64,000 nucleotides of DNA, from assembly GCF_026230105.1 (NCBI RefSeq), contig NC_079477.1, positions 10,855,001-10,919,000 of the forward strand, in the 5' to 3' direction. Origin of the DNA: Diorhabda sublineata (lineage: Eukaryota; Arthropoda; Insecta; Coleoptera; Chrysomelidae). The position numbers and the translations under genes were made by a program. Positions 39,530 to 51,690 of this stretch are shown one piece after another. Below the pieces are notes generated by a model. It made no database searches. It was not told where the DNA came from and saw only the letters and a program-made list of their open reading frames with translations. Position 1 is the stretch's first letter; every line of letters begins with the position of its first letter.

Positions 39530-40737
39530 GCGCATCTGAGAAGAATCTTAGGATCCCCTAGGTAAAGTTAGGTCTCGCTGAGTTAAGAATTAGTGCACAA
39601 AGGATGGCAGATTGAACAAGTGCATTATCATGCAATAGGACCCACTGCCTTGACCCGCTCAACTGTGTCTAATCACGCCAGATACGTTTTTGTAACCGTT
39701 TCAAAATTTCCTCGTAAAATGCGGTTTCACGGTTTGACCCACAGGAAACAAATTCATGATGGATGTTTCTAGCTTCGTCAAACAAGGCGATTCCGATAAC
39801 ACACAGTAATGAAATCTCCTTCTTCCTGTCTGTCAATTTATCACACAATAATTTATCGCATGACAGTTCATCGCTACGACCATCTTTCGCAACATAAATA
39901 ATATCATAGCCAATGATTTCAATTTATTGTATTCTTATTCTGTTAGTATACACATATCAAAGATCATGGACGACTGTTTGCTGCATTGAAAAGCTTGAAG
40001 CCAGATCTTCATCTGACTTCAATAATGAAGATCAGATCAAAAGCAGCAATGAATGCCGTGCAACGGAATATTCTGCTACGAAAATAAGAGGTAGCTCATT
40101 TCCACTTTAACCAATGTATCTGTAAACAGATCCAGAGTTGTGGAATACAAGAGCACTATATTCATCAAGTTCAGTTTTCCACGAACTTGAGACTTTTCGG
40201 AGTATCTGTTTATGTTTATTATATGAACATGACTTTGTTGAATTGTCGCAACGATGAATTGTCGCTCCAATGATTTGTTGAATTAGCACGCCATAAAATG
40301 TGTGATGAATTGTCGTAAATTCCGTTTAACAGTAGATGTGAACCGCTTCCTTACTAGTGCTCAATCACTCCGTCAACAATCGTAGAGAGAATCAAAGATC
40401 TATGGCCAGCATGTTTAATATTGCTTCAATTATATCTGGTTTTCTGCTTACTGACAGCCGACTTGAATATGGCTTATCTTCAGTCGTTACGTTACTTAGA
40501 AAAATTTCTCTGTCTCTGTAGCATTTTTCCCAATTTTTAACACTTCATTTCACGATGGTACTCCATCTCAAAATGACTACGTGTGACTGCCCCTAGTAAG
40601 CTTTCCCAAGACAATTATGAGGCTTCCTATTATATGACTTGTCTCTGGATCGTCTTGAACAAGGACGTGCGCATAGCACATGTTACCGTTGAGAAATTAG
40701 ACCATCTACTGAACTTTTTAGACATACCTCGCACATT
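39530..40737 (-). pseudogene. Mariner transposase remnant of a second lineage, with one candidate terminal repeat
   Basis: On the reverse strand the 5' portion (about 40620 down to 40330) reads IGKNATETEKFF, then EDKPYSSRLSVSRKPDIIEA, FSLRLLTE and LSTSKEAVHI. These match the mariner N-terminal 'K.A.ET..M', 'D.RSGRPS.SR....IE', 'DRR.S.R...EEL.+.KEAV..I'. The 3' portion (about 39830 down to 39560) reads ALFDEARNIHHEFVSCGS, FYEEILKRLQKRIWRD and RQWVLLHDNALVQSAI, the 'G+VHHEFVP.G..VN..FY..VL+RL' block with the HDNAP catalytic Asp. The region between (about 39840-40330) is longer than expected and does not match. At 40711-40735 the reverse strand reads TGCGAGGTATGTCTAAAAAG, like the 'CGAGG..TGT..AAAAAGT' terminal repeats of mariners. 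Stops are frequent. Confidence 0.75.
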
Positions 40738-43700
40738 AAAAGCGTGCTAGAGTGCAAATTGAATTTCTAGTATAGTCATGTATATAATAATTAGAGATTC
40801 AGTAGACAGACTTCGTAACTATTAGGAACGATCGTTAGACAACGCTATTTAAACTATTTATGCAATTTCACGCTTTACCTATTAATAATATTAGAAACAA
40901 ATTCTGCTACTTACTGTAGAGTGTTTATTTCAAAAGGTTATTCATTCTCACAAAATTAAAAGTCATTTATAACCATATTGTGCAATATCAACATAAAAGT
41001 TCCAAGAAATTATAGTTCGATTTATGTTTGAGGAAAAGTCTGAAAACACTTTATGTTCATTCGCCTGTACAACCTCATTTCGTTCATGTAAAACTTTTGT
41101 AATTGTTCACCCCGTCGGATAATGATTTCCACACGGTAAAGAAACTGACAACGTTTGTTTAGTAATGTTCACAATGAGTGTAAATCATTTTATATTCTAT
41201 AAGGCTATTGTCTGTGCTATTTTGCTAATATTCATCAATTCATGTTTTTTCGAAAATTGATAATTGTTTCAAGCAATTTTTTGTTTATAAAAAAAGTGGA
41301 TGAAATTAATCAAATTTTTATTTATTGTAAACAAGTTTATGAAAACGTTAGAACACTGAGCTAACAATTACAAAATAACACCCTATAGCAATGGATACTT
41401 ACCTACACACTTAATTTTTATCACATCATCTACCCTTACGGAAGTATTTCTACCTAAACTTTGTCCATTTCTTTCGCCCCTTTTCCTATATTCACAGTTG
41501 CTTCGTTTATTTTGTCTTTGTAGGTCTTCCTCGATCTTCCTCCATTTCTCGCTCTTATTGTTTTCGCTTTCAATATTGTTTTCGTAATCCTTTATGCACT
41601 CATCCTTTCATATATCCGAACTATATTAGTTCATTTTTTTCATTGTTCTGCAGGTTTTGAATTCAATATTGATCTGTATGTTTTGTTTCTAAAGTGATCC
41701 AATCATATCTTGATCTCAATTTAAAGTCTGATTTCCTCTGTCTTCTGGTCATAACTTCTTCTTAGACTAGAAGTTATTGTTTCTATAGATATTGTTTCAT
41801 ATATTTCTATTATTTTCTTGGGTACCTCATTGTTTCCTAGAAAATAAGGGTTTATCACTTGAAATAGTTTTCCTGAGTTTACTGCTCTATCTGTTATTCA
41901 AATGAGATACAAAGCTAATACATGATTCGACCCTTCGATATAATTGAGTGATATCTTTCCAAATAATACCCTTCTCATCCTCCGGCTGCTGGCTACGGCC
42001 TGCCTAGTCCTCTTCGATAATTCCTCTATCGCCATAAGGTAACACCCACCTATACACCGTACCTTGGTAGTGGTATTGTAGATTTTCTGCGGTTACCCTT
42101 GAACCTAGTGGAATCGCTCATAATATGACGACAGAAAATAATTCCACCACAGTCTACTTCAAAAGCTGCGTGGTGCTTACAGTCTACTTCAAAAGCTGCG
42201 TGGTGCTTCAAACTTTTTTTATCTCATTTATTATCATTCATTCAACAAAAATTAAATTCCATGCGAGAAAGTTAAAGATATAAGATAAATACGCGAGTTG
42301 CTACTTAAGTTTTGAGATCAATGCACCTTTGCATGTATTTGAATCAATTATCGAAGCATTTTTAATTGAAGTATCTGCAAAACATGTGATTTGGATGCAT
42401 CAATTGCTTCTTTAGAGGTAGAAAAAATTACTGTGGATTTGTTTTGGAATACTGGCTGTTACAGTTTACTACTCGGTGTGAATTGTCGGCTTTCAAATAG
42501 CAACAGATGTTATTTCATTTGTAGTGAACAGAAGTGAACGCTTATCATCAGTTTTTATAGAACTCCTGTTGTTTGAATATTATCTTCGAACCCATAAACT
42601 ATATTTCAAAACTTTCATGTCATCTAGAAATATACAGAGTATATTTCACATTAAAAAGTGGAAACAGAATAGGGATAGAATAGTAATTACAGACCAATAT
42701 ATACGTAATTTATTCTTAATTTTCTCAAATAAACTTTGTGAGAGATATTTTCGATTTTGGACAAAAACTGTTTACAGACAAATATGCAAATATCTAGCTA
42801 GATCTTGAATCAATTTATCATGCAACTCTCTTAAATAACGAAAAAGCTAACGCGACAGAAAACGGCGTCAAGATCAATATCATAAGTCAACAATTGGTTC
42901 AAAATCTTTACGTTATAGTATTTATTATAACAGATTTTTTCACATTCTATTTATTCTATTTCTAATACTCTAACTAATATGGATTTATTGCTACCAAATC
43001 TCAAACGTATACATATTCAGAATCTCGTGTTCGAGAGAAGCTATACCCTTGATTTATTAAAAGAAACACATAAACCACCAGATAAGGACCATCCTACGGA
43101 TAAGGGTTGTTCAAGAGGATCAGAATAAATTCAAGTGAAGGGAATGTGAGCAATATGTTTCTCTGAATGCCTACTTTCGTTTTGTCCGCAAAATGATGAT
43201 TTGGGATATATAAATAAGGATATTGATATGAGTTTTTAAGGAAATAAGAAAATGTCGTAAGACAGATGCTTTGATATATTTATATACTATTTCTTCTTTT
43301 AAACTGATAAGGGAAGAGGTACGGTGTTGTTAATTCTTATTTCTCTTTCGTCTATAACTAATCTTAGAAAGCTTTTCATAATATACTGAGTGAAAAGTTT
43401 TGGAATTAAATAAATTATAAATGTAAGTGATTTACACAAGAGATTCTTAAGAGTATGAATCTCGAAAACATTTCAAATTAACGCGAATATAAATCCTTTT
43501 TAAGTAATAATAAAATTTAAAACCCCTACTTTATTTGCTCTAATTCAGCGCCGGCTGAGTAATTGACGTTAATTCCAAACACAAATTCTCATATTTGAGA
43601 AAATTTTCACGGAAACAAAAAGTTGCATATTACCAAAGAAAAGTTGTAACGAGCCAAGGGAAGCACGGAAACGTATAGGTGGTTGTGGATCGTCTTTAAG

Positions 43701-45129
43701 ACCTCGCCGGTTGCCGTTTATGTGTTTTGCAATTCAAATTCTGTGAAAGTTTTGGATATTGCGGCCAAATCCTTGTTTTTCTGTCATAAAATAAACATGA
43801 AACTCATAGAATCATTCGAATATTTTTATTTTTATTCACAATTTAGGGTGATCCGGAGAATATTTTGAAGTTATTACTACCTTTGAACTTTTTTTCTTAT
43901 TAAAGAGCCAGGAGAACACAAAAACATTAATGCGAGTTTTTTATTTTGATATCCTATAAATCATTTTCGGTGAATAATTAATTAGATACTGGTACATGGG
44001 AAGTGTTATGGTGAAATTTGTACGTTCAAGAACAATTGGCGTAGGAATCATCAGAAATATAGAAAAATGTCAATGTTATACTGTCTTTTTCTCACGTAGA
44101 GAGAAATGTAATTTTTCTGTAGATACGTTCAAAACGAGGTTCAGAATTGATATGCATAATACGTATTAAATTATTAAATTAACCCGTTTCAATATTTGAC
44201 TTAAAATTGTAATTCATTGCTGATATCTTTTGCACTGGTGCAATTTTATTGATTTGCACAAGCTGCTTTGTACATTTTGGTAACTAGAGAAAACCGTGTC
44301 TCAAATTTGTGTATTATTTACGTCAAATTGATTTCTAATCTAATAAATCTAACTTTTAATATTGGGTAATTTTATCAAAAGGGGAATTCAAGTCTTCTCT
44401 CATCAATTTTCAATATTATCAAAACGAAATGATACAGTAGAATGAGTTTTGCACATCATCGTACAGTGGTGAAAATTTTATATTACGTATTGTACGTATT
44501 GTTTGGATGTTGTTAGAAATAGTTTGGACATTGAAAATGAAGTCGTGTACGTGAGAGCTGTCAGAATTTCACACATTAGACACGTGGTAGTTCATGAAGA
44601 CAGAATCCAAAGCTGCTGACCATTTGGTTGATACAGAGGAGGGGTCGAAATCGTTTACCTGTTGTACTCATACTACATACAAAATACGAATCTCTCGATG
44701 ATTCCTTGAAATTTTTCCACAATTTTTTAACGGTTTATGCATAAATAATTTATGTTTTTGTATGTGTGTAAATTTTGCGGATTAATTCATATCATAGCCA
44801 TAAAATGGAGGATTATAAAAAGTCTAGTTTTGCTATAGAGTATCCTAATTCAATTTCAAAATTTGTATCTAAGGTCAAGTCAAATGCAGTTAGAAGTAAC
44901 ATACCAGATGCTTAAACTAAACACGCATATTATAAATTTTTGTTTGAGGCATTAATATGTACAGAATCATCAGGGATTAAGGGAAAGGATTTGCATCCCT
45001 TAAGTTTAAAATGTCTTGAATAAACAGGACACACTCAAATAATCTGTTTCCCATCTATCACTCAGAACTCTGATGGGGGCAAAGCACAACAACGCAATGT
45101 TAAATATCACTGACAACACATTGAGATTA
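40738..45129. other. No recognisable gene; one short tandem duplication inside
   Basis: The 94-codon forward ORF at 42524-42808 is the longest opening, Phe/Tyr/Arg-rich and unrecognised. A reverse-strand reading near 41410-41570 (KWRKIEEDLQRQNKRSN) looks protein-like but is unplaced. The perfect 30-bp duplication at 42149 is listed separately. Confidence 0.35.
42149..42208. repeat. Perfect 30-bp tandem duplication
   Basis: The unit beginning ACAGTCTACTTCAAAAGCTG and ending CGTGGTGCTT occurs twice head to tail without a mismatch. Complete identity suggests a recent event, polymorphism, or an assembly artefact. No ORF is affected. Confidence 0.95.
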
Positions 45130-45380
45130 TAAGGAGGAAACTGACATATCTATCTACTTAAACTACTCCAAGGCATTTGATGTGATTTGACAAAATATTT
45201 TCGTAATTTTTGTTTATTTCAGTTGAAGGGAAGAAGGCAGAGAATTTTCATGGATCAGAGCCTATCTGCGATTGGTGAAATAATATCTGCTGTGCTATAA
45301 GGTTCCACAGCTAGCTCACTTTTGTTCCTCGTATATGTTTTTTATATATGTGAAATTATCAACTACCCACAAATATAACA
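45130..45380 (+). pseudogene. Non-LTR reverse-transcriptase scrap (motifs A and B)
   Basis: At 45140-45189 the forward strand reads TDISIYLNYSKAFDVI, matching RT motif A ('..+.LDLSKAFD.+') of Jockey/CR1-type elements; the leading catalytic Asp is replaced by Asn (LDLSKAFD versus LNYSKAFD). After stops, SSLLFLVYV and ICEIINYP at about 45310-45365 match motif B ('GVPQGS.LGPLLFL.Y+NDI'). Nothing of the YADD box follows. The two motifs are about 40 codons apart in shifting frames. Confidence 0.65.
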
Positions 45381-48300
45381 AAGACGATCCTAACTTCATT
45401 TGTACTTTTTTCACGACATTTTGATTCAATTTGAAACAATATGTGGGGCGTTGGGTAATAATCGACGAATATAAAACTCAAGTCACTATGTAGAGAAGTC
45501 GATAAAGATGTTTTTGCTGAAAATAATTAATATGATGTGAATGAGTATTTCTCCCATATTTACGAAAGGTAAGTTGAAACATTTGGTGTCGGCATATACA
45601 GAAAGCAAAATGTGTAAATTAGTGCAGTAGAATGAGCAAAAATTATTTTTTAAATCAATTGCTTATAGTTATTAACAGAATGACTGATACAGTCCATGGT
45701 AATTAAATATTTATTTCTCTTTTTAGGGTGTTGACCGTTAACTTTCAGCTTTAATGCCATCCTTGATTAATTAATTAAGCGTTTCCATTAAAAAGCTGCA
45801 TATTACCATAACATTTTTTGCGATGAAATGAACTATCATTTATCATAAGAATACACCAAATAGCCTTGCCCAACAAACATATAATATACCTACCCGTTTA
45901 TTTTTCAGCAGTCAAAAAAATTAATCTGCAAAGAGGCGAACCAAAATATAATTCGAGGGATCCTTAAATATCCATAAATCACAAGGAAAAAGAAACAACC
46001 TTCTAATATTCGCCAGACAGCGGATGAAAAACTATCCCAAGAAGAAAACGTAAGATTTACAAATATAATGACTTAATGGAACGAAAGCAAAATAAAATGA
46101 AAAATAAACCCACAGAAATCTTAGAAATAACATTGTTACAATAGAATATAATGATTCCTCCATCAACACTGTTATACGGGGTTGTCACGATATCATCATC
46201 GTGACAACATCATCAGTATCAATTTGTATATTATCTTATCCTATTAATTTGTTATATTATCACAAGAGCTTTCAAGTAATCGATTAATCAACAATTGATT
46301 TTTCAAGAATTATATCTAGGTACTAGTGAGAAATAATAATCAATTATTAAGGATTGCTTGAGTGGTACTCCTCACTGGTGAATAAGGAACTTTTAGAGAT
46401 CCAATTCATTTGCTTGTTTCCAAACTTGCCATTTCTAAACGATTCATTGCGGTTTTAAAAAGTTTTTTGACTCTTTGAGGAACTTCAAAAGGTGGTTATT
46501 CAACCGCAATTGATTTACTTTCCAACTAAGCATTTCAGTAAGAGTTGGCACTATGAGGAATGTCGTCGGCAGGTTATTACTTCTTCTTTTTGTCTGATAA
46601 TTGAGATCGGTGCTATAAAGGTGGCTTTCATGTAAATTACCAAATCTCTCTAAATAGGAGATGAGGTGAGTTGAGATTATAATAGTAAACGAGCTTATTT
46701 TCAGTAGAGTTTTTCATTACTTTCTCTAATTGTGGTGAAATTTATGTGTAGATATAGACGCAGACGCAGTGTTAATAAGAGAATCTTCCAGTGTTTCTCA
46801 AAAAAAGTTTTTTATTACTTCCAGGAAACGACCGATTATTAGGATGCTTAGAAAAATCAGTTCAAAAAGATACTCCGTTTCGGAGTATATAGATATAATA
46901 TAGTATATATAGAGTATTTAGATATAATTGAGTTTCGCTTAGAAATAGATGCAAATACTTGCCGAACATTCGCAAGGCTCTGAACTATCTGGGTGACTAT
47001 ACTCAAATTAAAATTGTCACTCGTAAAAAGGAAAAGAAAATAGCGATAAAAACTTCAGCAAAAGCAGGAAAATAATCAAAACATGGAAATATAAAGGTTA
47101 AAAAGCATGAAGAGAATCTCTTCAAAATAAGAAATGAAATACAATGTCAGTTTAATGTCGTAAAAGAGATGATAGCATCTTAAGACGGATATTTTCAACA
47201 CAGCTTTGTCAAGTGATGCTTCGAAATAAGTTTGTGTCAACATCTCCATTTCACTAACAATCATATCGCTGATCCTGGAGACAGTGAAGAAAAATCAACA
47301 TTGAATTACATATCTTCCAAATTTCAAAAATTTGCTTAACTTTCATCTTTGGAGTATTCCTTGTTTAAAGTGATGGAACGGGATCATTATCGTCATTATT
47401 TCAAATAATTTATCAAAGACACAATATGATTTGGGTTCCGCACTATGATATCTAAATAGAACAAATGGTTAATGTATGCAAAGAAAAGAATGAAAAGAAT
47501 CTAGGAGTGCCTATGTTACAGAAAACTGGTATGAGACTTCACTCTTGAAGCAGCAGAAATTGTACTAGACAATTAATCAAATTCATTGCATTTGCAAGAC
47601 ATGAAACGTGAGAATATTTTGGTTATGGGAGACATTCTAAATTATTGCATTGTAAATGCTTTTTAAAAATATTTGTAAACGCATTTTAATATGTAATATT
47701 GTACATGGTCAAATAGATAATTCAATGAATATAACTGTGATCTGTTGTCTCATTAACAGTCGAATAATACTAACACATTATGTAACGAATAGCCAATGAA
47801 ACCACTGTTTGCAGACGCTACAGTTAGGGCCAGAAATAAAAAGTAAACGTTTTTACAGTCATCTTTGATAAAAAATACAATAATGGAATGGTATACGTAG
47901 CTTTATTTGATCAATAATGCGGTAGACATTGATTAAACATTAGAAATCAAAAATATTATTGGCCATTAATTTGCTTCTGTATTAATGCATCTTTCGACAG
48001 GTTTGAACGATAAATTATGAAATAATAATTTTTTTATTTGAATATCTCTCTAGTTACTCGTTATAAAACATTCCTGAAAGAAATTAACTTATTTAAAACA
48101 ATTATGTTGATGAATTACTCTTTTTATCTGCTGACTGTTTGGCTTAGAATCGTTTAAACCGGGAGTGAATGCTAGCGTTTGAACTATACTAAAGTGGTTA
48201 TTCCAGTACCTTAATATGTTTTTGAAAGTTATTTTACTTCGAAGAAGTGTAATGGAGTCAAATTACCGAGATGAGTCGACAGATATTTCATCGAACAGAG

Positions 48301-48726
48301 AATTAGAGACCAACAGCAAAAACAGATAATTAATTTGGTGGGAGTTTTCATCAGCGAAAATATTGATGAAATGAGAACAAATGAAATGATTCCACATCTT
48401 ACGATATAAAATAAAACTCCTTGGTTTTGGCAAGTAATTATCCCTGAAAAAGTAATAATAAACAGATCTAAAGTAATTGAACATTCTTTATGTATGGGTT
48501 TATAGAATTCAGTTCAAAAGATACATTTTAAATACGTTATGATATTATAGAGCGATAACTTTGATTCGATTGTATTATAAAAAAAAGCAACTAATTAAGT
48601 CATCGCAACTTAATCCTGATTCCTCCATAAAATCTTAGCATTTTTTTCAGCTCTAGGATTAGCAGCGCAAAAAGTAATATGATTATTTACTCAATCAATA
48701 TTCATTATAGTATAGGCCAAAAGCCA
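45381..48726. other. No recognisable gene; one hairpin inside
   Basis: Reverse-strand ORFs at 47076-47264 and 48263-48484 have no recognisable product. Sequence at 46865-46930 is a degenerate ATATAG-rich stretch. The hairpin at 46181 is listed separately. Confidence 0.35.
46181..46208. repeat. Perfect 11-bp-stem hairpin
   Basis: GTTGTCACGAT and its exact reverse complement are separated by six bases (ATCATC). A stable cruciform or hairpin by sequence; its role is unknown. Confidence 0.85.
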
Positions 48727-49311
48727 GTTTGTTTTTGTAAAAAACGTACGGGGACAGGTATTTTTTTTTATATGGTCAGAGGTGTCCCCTGAATATAAAT
48801 CCAAGTGGCGTCATGGGGGGGGGGGCTTCACTTCAGCCACCATCTTGAAAAACACGTTTTATTAAATATCTCGCGAACCGCGCATCGTACGACAAAAATT
48901 GTGGAGATCATTATTGTAGCTAATAATATTTGCCATCTTTTTTTTGCATAACGCATAGGTTTCCAATGAAATTTATAGAAAATTTTATGCTCTACAATTC
49001 AGTTACCACCATTTTTAATTTATCATTGACCATTAACTAAATATTTAGCAAAAAAAGTTTGGGGCGCTATAAGTAAAAACCTATGCGTTATACGAAAAAA
49101 AGTTTCAAATAAAAAAGATGGCAAATATTATTCAATATTGATCTCTCATGCGATGCGCAGAACGCGAGATATTTAATAATACGTGTTTTTCAAGATTGCG
49201 GCTGAAGTAAAGCCCCCCTCCCATGACTCCCACTTGGATTTACATTCAGGAGGCACCCCTGAACATATTAAAAAAAAATACCTGTTCCCGTAGGTTCTTT
49301 CCAGAACCTAC
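48727..49311. mobile_element. Foldback MITE, about 585 bp, with long arms and terminal hairpins
   Basis: The left half (48727-48962) pairs with the right half (49078-49311) over about 230 bp with scattered mismatches. Shared landmarks in inverted order are ACAGGTATTTTTTTT, AATCCAAGTGG, the poly-G/poly-C run (11 G at 48815-48825), TTTCAAGA/TCTTGAAA, AATATCTCGCG, GATGGCAAATATTA and CCTATGCGTTATA. The spacer is about 115 bp. Each tip carries its own small hairpin; on the right GTAGGTTCT-TTCC-AGAACCTAC (49290-49311) is perfect, on the left it is degraded. There is no coding capacity, so it would depend on another element's transposase. Its right end touches the reverse-strand piggyBac remnant. 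Confidence 0.85.
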
Positions 49312-49790
49312 TTTTTTGGTTGTGGCTCTTGAACTAGTATAAATGGCATATTTTTGGTCAAAGGAAACGACTTCTACTTTTTTAGCATCGAAAACAGGTT
49401 TTCTCGTGAAGTGATTAACATAATAGTCGTGATGCATACTATTCTTTTTAGGGACATATACGATTGTGTATTAAGTAGTAGAACCAAACAAACAATCAAC
49501 AACTTTGGTACTTTCTATTCGGTGGAAATTCCGCCGGAATTTTCCTTTCTACTATTGCGCATAGTTACCACATATGTAAGTCCAGGTTTCTTCAGCTCAC
49601 CAACCAGCTCTAATATGGTAAACCAGTTATCACCATTGTCATTCCGGTTGGAATTCGTCATTGGTTCTACTAACTTACGAAGTGATCTAGTGAATATAGA
49701 CATCTTAGAAGGATTTGCCTCATTCGTTTTATCTGTATACAAGAAATCATTTGCCAAGTAATGTCTCAACATCACATAGGCACATTAATT
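49312..49790 (-). pseudogene. piggyBac transposase fragment (copy 2)
   Basis: The reverse strand from 49775 reads KLVEPMTNSNRNDNGDNWFT followed by LELVGELKKPGLTYVVTMRN. This is the piggyBac catalytic segment 'R+.EP+..S.RN+T.DNWFTS..L...L....LT.VGT.RKN+', with the catalytic Asp before Asn-Trp-Phe-Thr intact. A second ORF from 49437 gives MHHDYY and VEVVSFDQKYAIYTSSRATT, matching 'K.GVD..D..C..Y...R.TRRWP'; the first of the two Asp in that box is lost. The remainder is cut off at the foldback MITE. The 135-codon forward ORF at 49354-49761 is its antisense shadow. It is a different lineage from the 37-kb copy judging by the ELVGELKK wording. Confidence 0.78.
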
Positions 49791-49894
49791 TGATGCTGTA
49801 CTCTACTTGTTTAGCTTTCATATAACTTCTAAAAGGGCGTTAGCTCCTAGACCCAACCAGTATTTCATCTATGGTTGAATTTTTGGAACAGGCG

Positions 49895-50032
49895 TGGTTG
49901 CTGTTAAATATAGTTCTTTCTTGTTATTCATTAATAATATAACAGACTTACGAATTATTGGTAAATTCACTTTATTCGCAGATGACACCGATGTAATATC
50001 TATAAAAAAACTACTACCACTGGGTAAAATCT
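49895..50032 (+). pseudogene. Non-LTR reverse-transcriptase scrap (motif C)
   Basis: One frame reads SFLLFINNITDL and then GKFTLFADDTDVIS, ending at a stop at about 50030. This is the 'LLFL.YINDI..L' tail of motif B followed by the catalytic FADDT box (49975-49986) of Jockey/CR1/I-type LINEs. Both catalytic Asp codons are intact, but the piece is only about 45 codons and no flanking RT was recognised. Confidence 0.7.
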
Positions 50033-51049
50033 GACCACAAAACGAAATTTAGACAGTAGCGACGAATTTGAGCCCACGATATTAGTTGAGGATTGAATGA
50101 AGTTATTTCAATCACTTTTGTTCACGCATATTTCATTTTGCCTACTTATTGTTGCATATTTTTGTTATTTCCTCTGTACGCTGCATGGTTTTCGCAATTT
50201 GCTCAAACTGTACTCTTATACTTTCCCGTCTATCTAAATTCATATCAATATTGATTTCATAGAAGATTTCCGTATTAATCAGAAGCATTCATAATAAACT
50301 CATTTACAGCTCAAAACAAAAACAACATCCCTTCTTTCACGTCTCTCCGTAATCTCAAGAGTGTTAAACTAGCTTTAGGGATTTAAGATATTAACCATAC
50401 TAAATGGATTGCTCCAATTGAACATAATTAAACTGTTAACGAAGCTCTCCATAATACCCTACATCACAGACCGGCTAAACAATAAACCTTGTTTACAATC
50501 GTTGAATTCCCGCAACTTCTATTTGTGAGCATGGAATATTTGGAAGATAATGTATATTTGGAGTATTAAAGATTCAATTTCATTTCATAACGTCGCAATT
50601 TCATCCGATACAACAATTGTGTTTGTTGTATCACGTTAATTATTGCATTCGAGATCGATTTCCTACAGAAGGACGTAAACAAAAACTTATATCGACAAGG
50701 TGTAAGAATCAACCCCATTAAATTAGCACAAGTTCTACAAAACCTTGTTGGGCTGGTGTACCAGCTTACGGAAAAGTACTTCCAAAAACATCAACAAGTC
50801 TACTGATGGTGCACCATATACGAGGATTTTCTGGAAAGTTTCCGATCTCAACTTCTCAATATAATTTACGCATACCTTTGAGAGATTCTGATTGAAATTT
50901 CATCTATTATGGATGCTTAGTTTTTCTATTTAACAATCGTTATGATAGTTCTAGTGAAAATTTGGAGAAGAGTAGAATACTTTGTATGGAAGCTTTGAAC
51001 CATAATTTACAATCCTAAAATTTTGAGAAACTGACTTCAAACTTAACAG
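50033..51049. other. No recognisable content
   Basis: It may hold further decayed LINE sequence downstream of the FADD box, but no motif is clear enough to call. Confidence 0.35.
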
Positions 51050-51690
51050 ATTGATTCATGACGAGAATTCCGGACGACCAAAAGCTGCAACAACCATCGA
51101 TGTCATCGATATAGTTCACCAAATAGTAAAAAGCAATCGTCGGATTAAGATTGAGTAGATAGAAGAGGTACCGGCATACCAACAGAACGAATTTGCCCTA
51201 TACTAACTTAATTATGAATGCGTAAACTATATCTGGGTGTTGCGTAGCTCTTTTGCTTACTTTGGACCAAAAACGCATTCGATTGAACATTTCCAAGCCT
51301 CATTGACGCGGTTCAAACAAATTAGTTGAAATTGTTGCATTAATTCGTAACTGTGAATCTGTATCCACAATTACACTCGTCAAACGCAAAAACTCTCAAG
51401 GCAGTAAATTGAAAAGTGTGAACCTGTTCCAAAAAAGAGAAAGATGGTTTCATTGGCCGCATTTTGAGGAAAAAATGTAGTGCTCTTCCCTCCGGACAAT
51501 GCACCTCCTCACATTTCGTTAATACCCATCGTTAAAACTCACCAAAACAATTTCAAATTGACTACTCACCGTATTCACCAGATCTATTCTCTAGCGACTT
51601 TTTCTTGTTATTTCAATCCAAAGTTCCACTTGCAGGAAAAATATTTTCATCATAAGAAGCCGTTATTATTTAAGTGAATACCTCTTAGAA
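51050..51690 (+). pseudogene. Mariner transposase remnant (third related copy)
   Basis: In order on the forward strand: SGRPKAATTIDVIDIVHQIV and KSNRRIKIE, then RICPILT, stop, MRKL, then LLTLDQKRIRLNIS, then KPH and RGSNKL (family 'QA...RF+.N'). The first catalytic region is shattered: FVTV at about 51328 lacks the following Asp-Glu. PVPKKRKMVSLAAF and VLFPPDNAPPHISLIPIVKT (from about 51480) give the 'VLFHQDNAPAH.S...M.K' block, with its catalytic Asp. The next 'YSPDLAPSDFFLFP.LK..L' piece is visible as YSPDLFS/FFLLFQSKVP and LQEKYF in mixed frames. Together these cover about two thirds of a 340-residue mariner protein, with at least five frame breaks. Confidence 0.82.

Noticed and set aside
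49354..49761. 135-codon forward ORF
   Set aside because: The reverse strand reads as piggyBac (GDNWFT, SFDQK), so the forward ORF is its antisense shadow.
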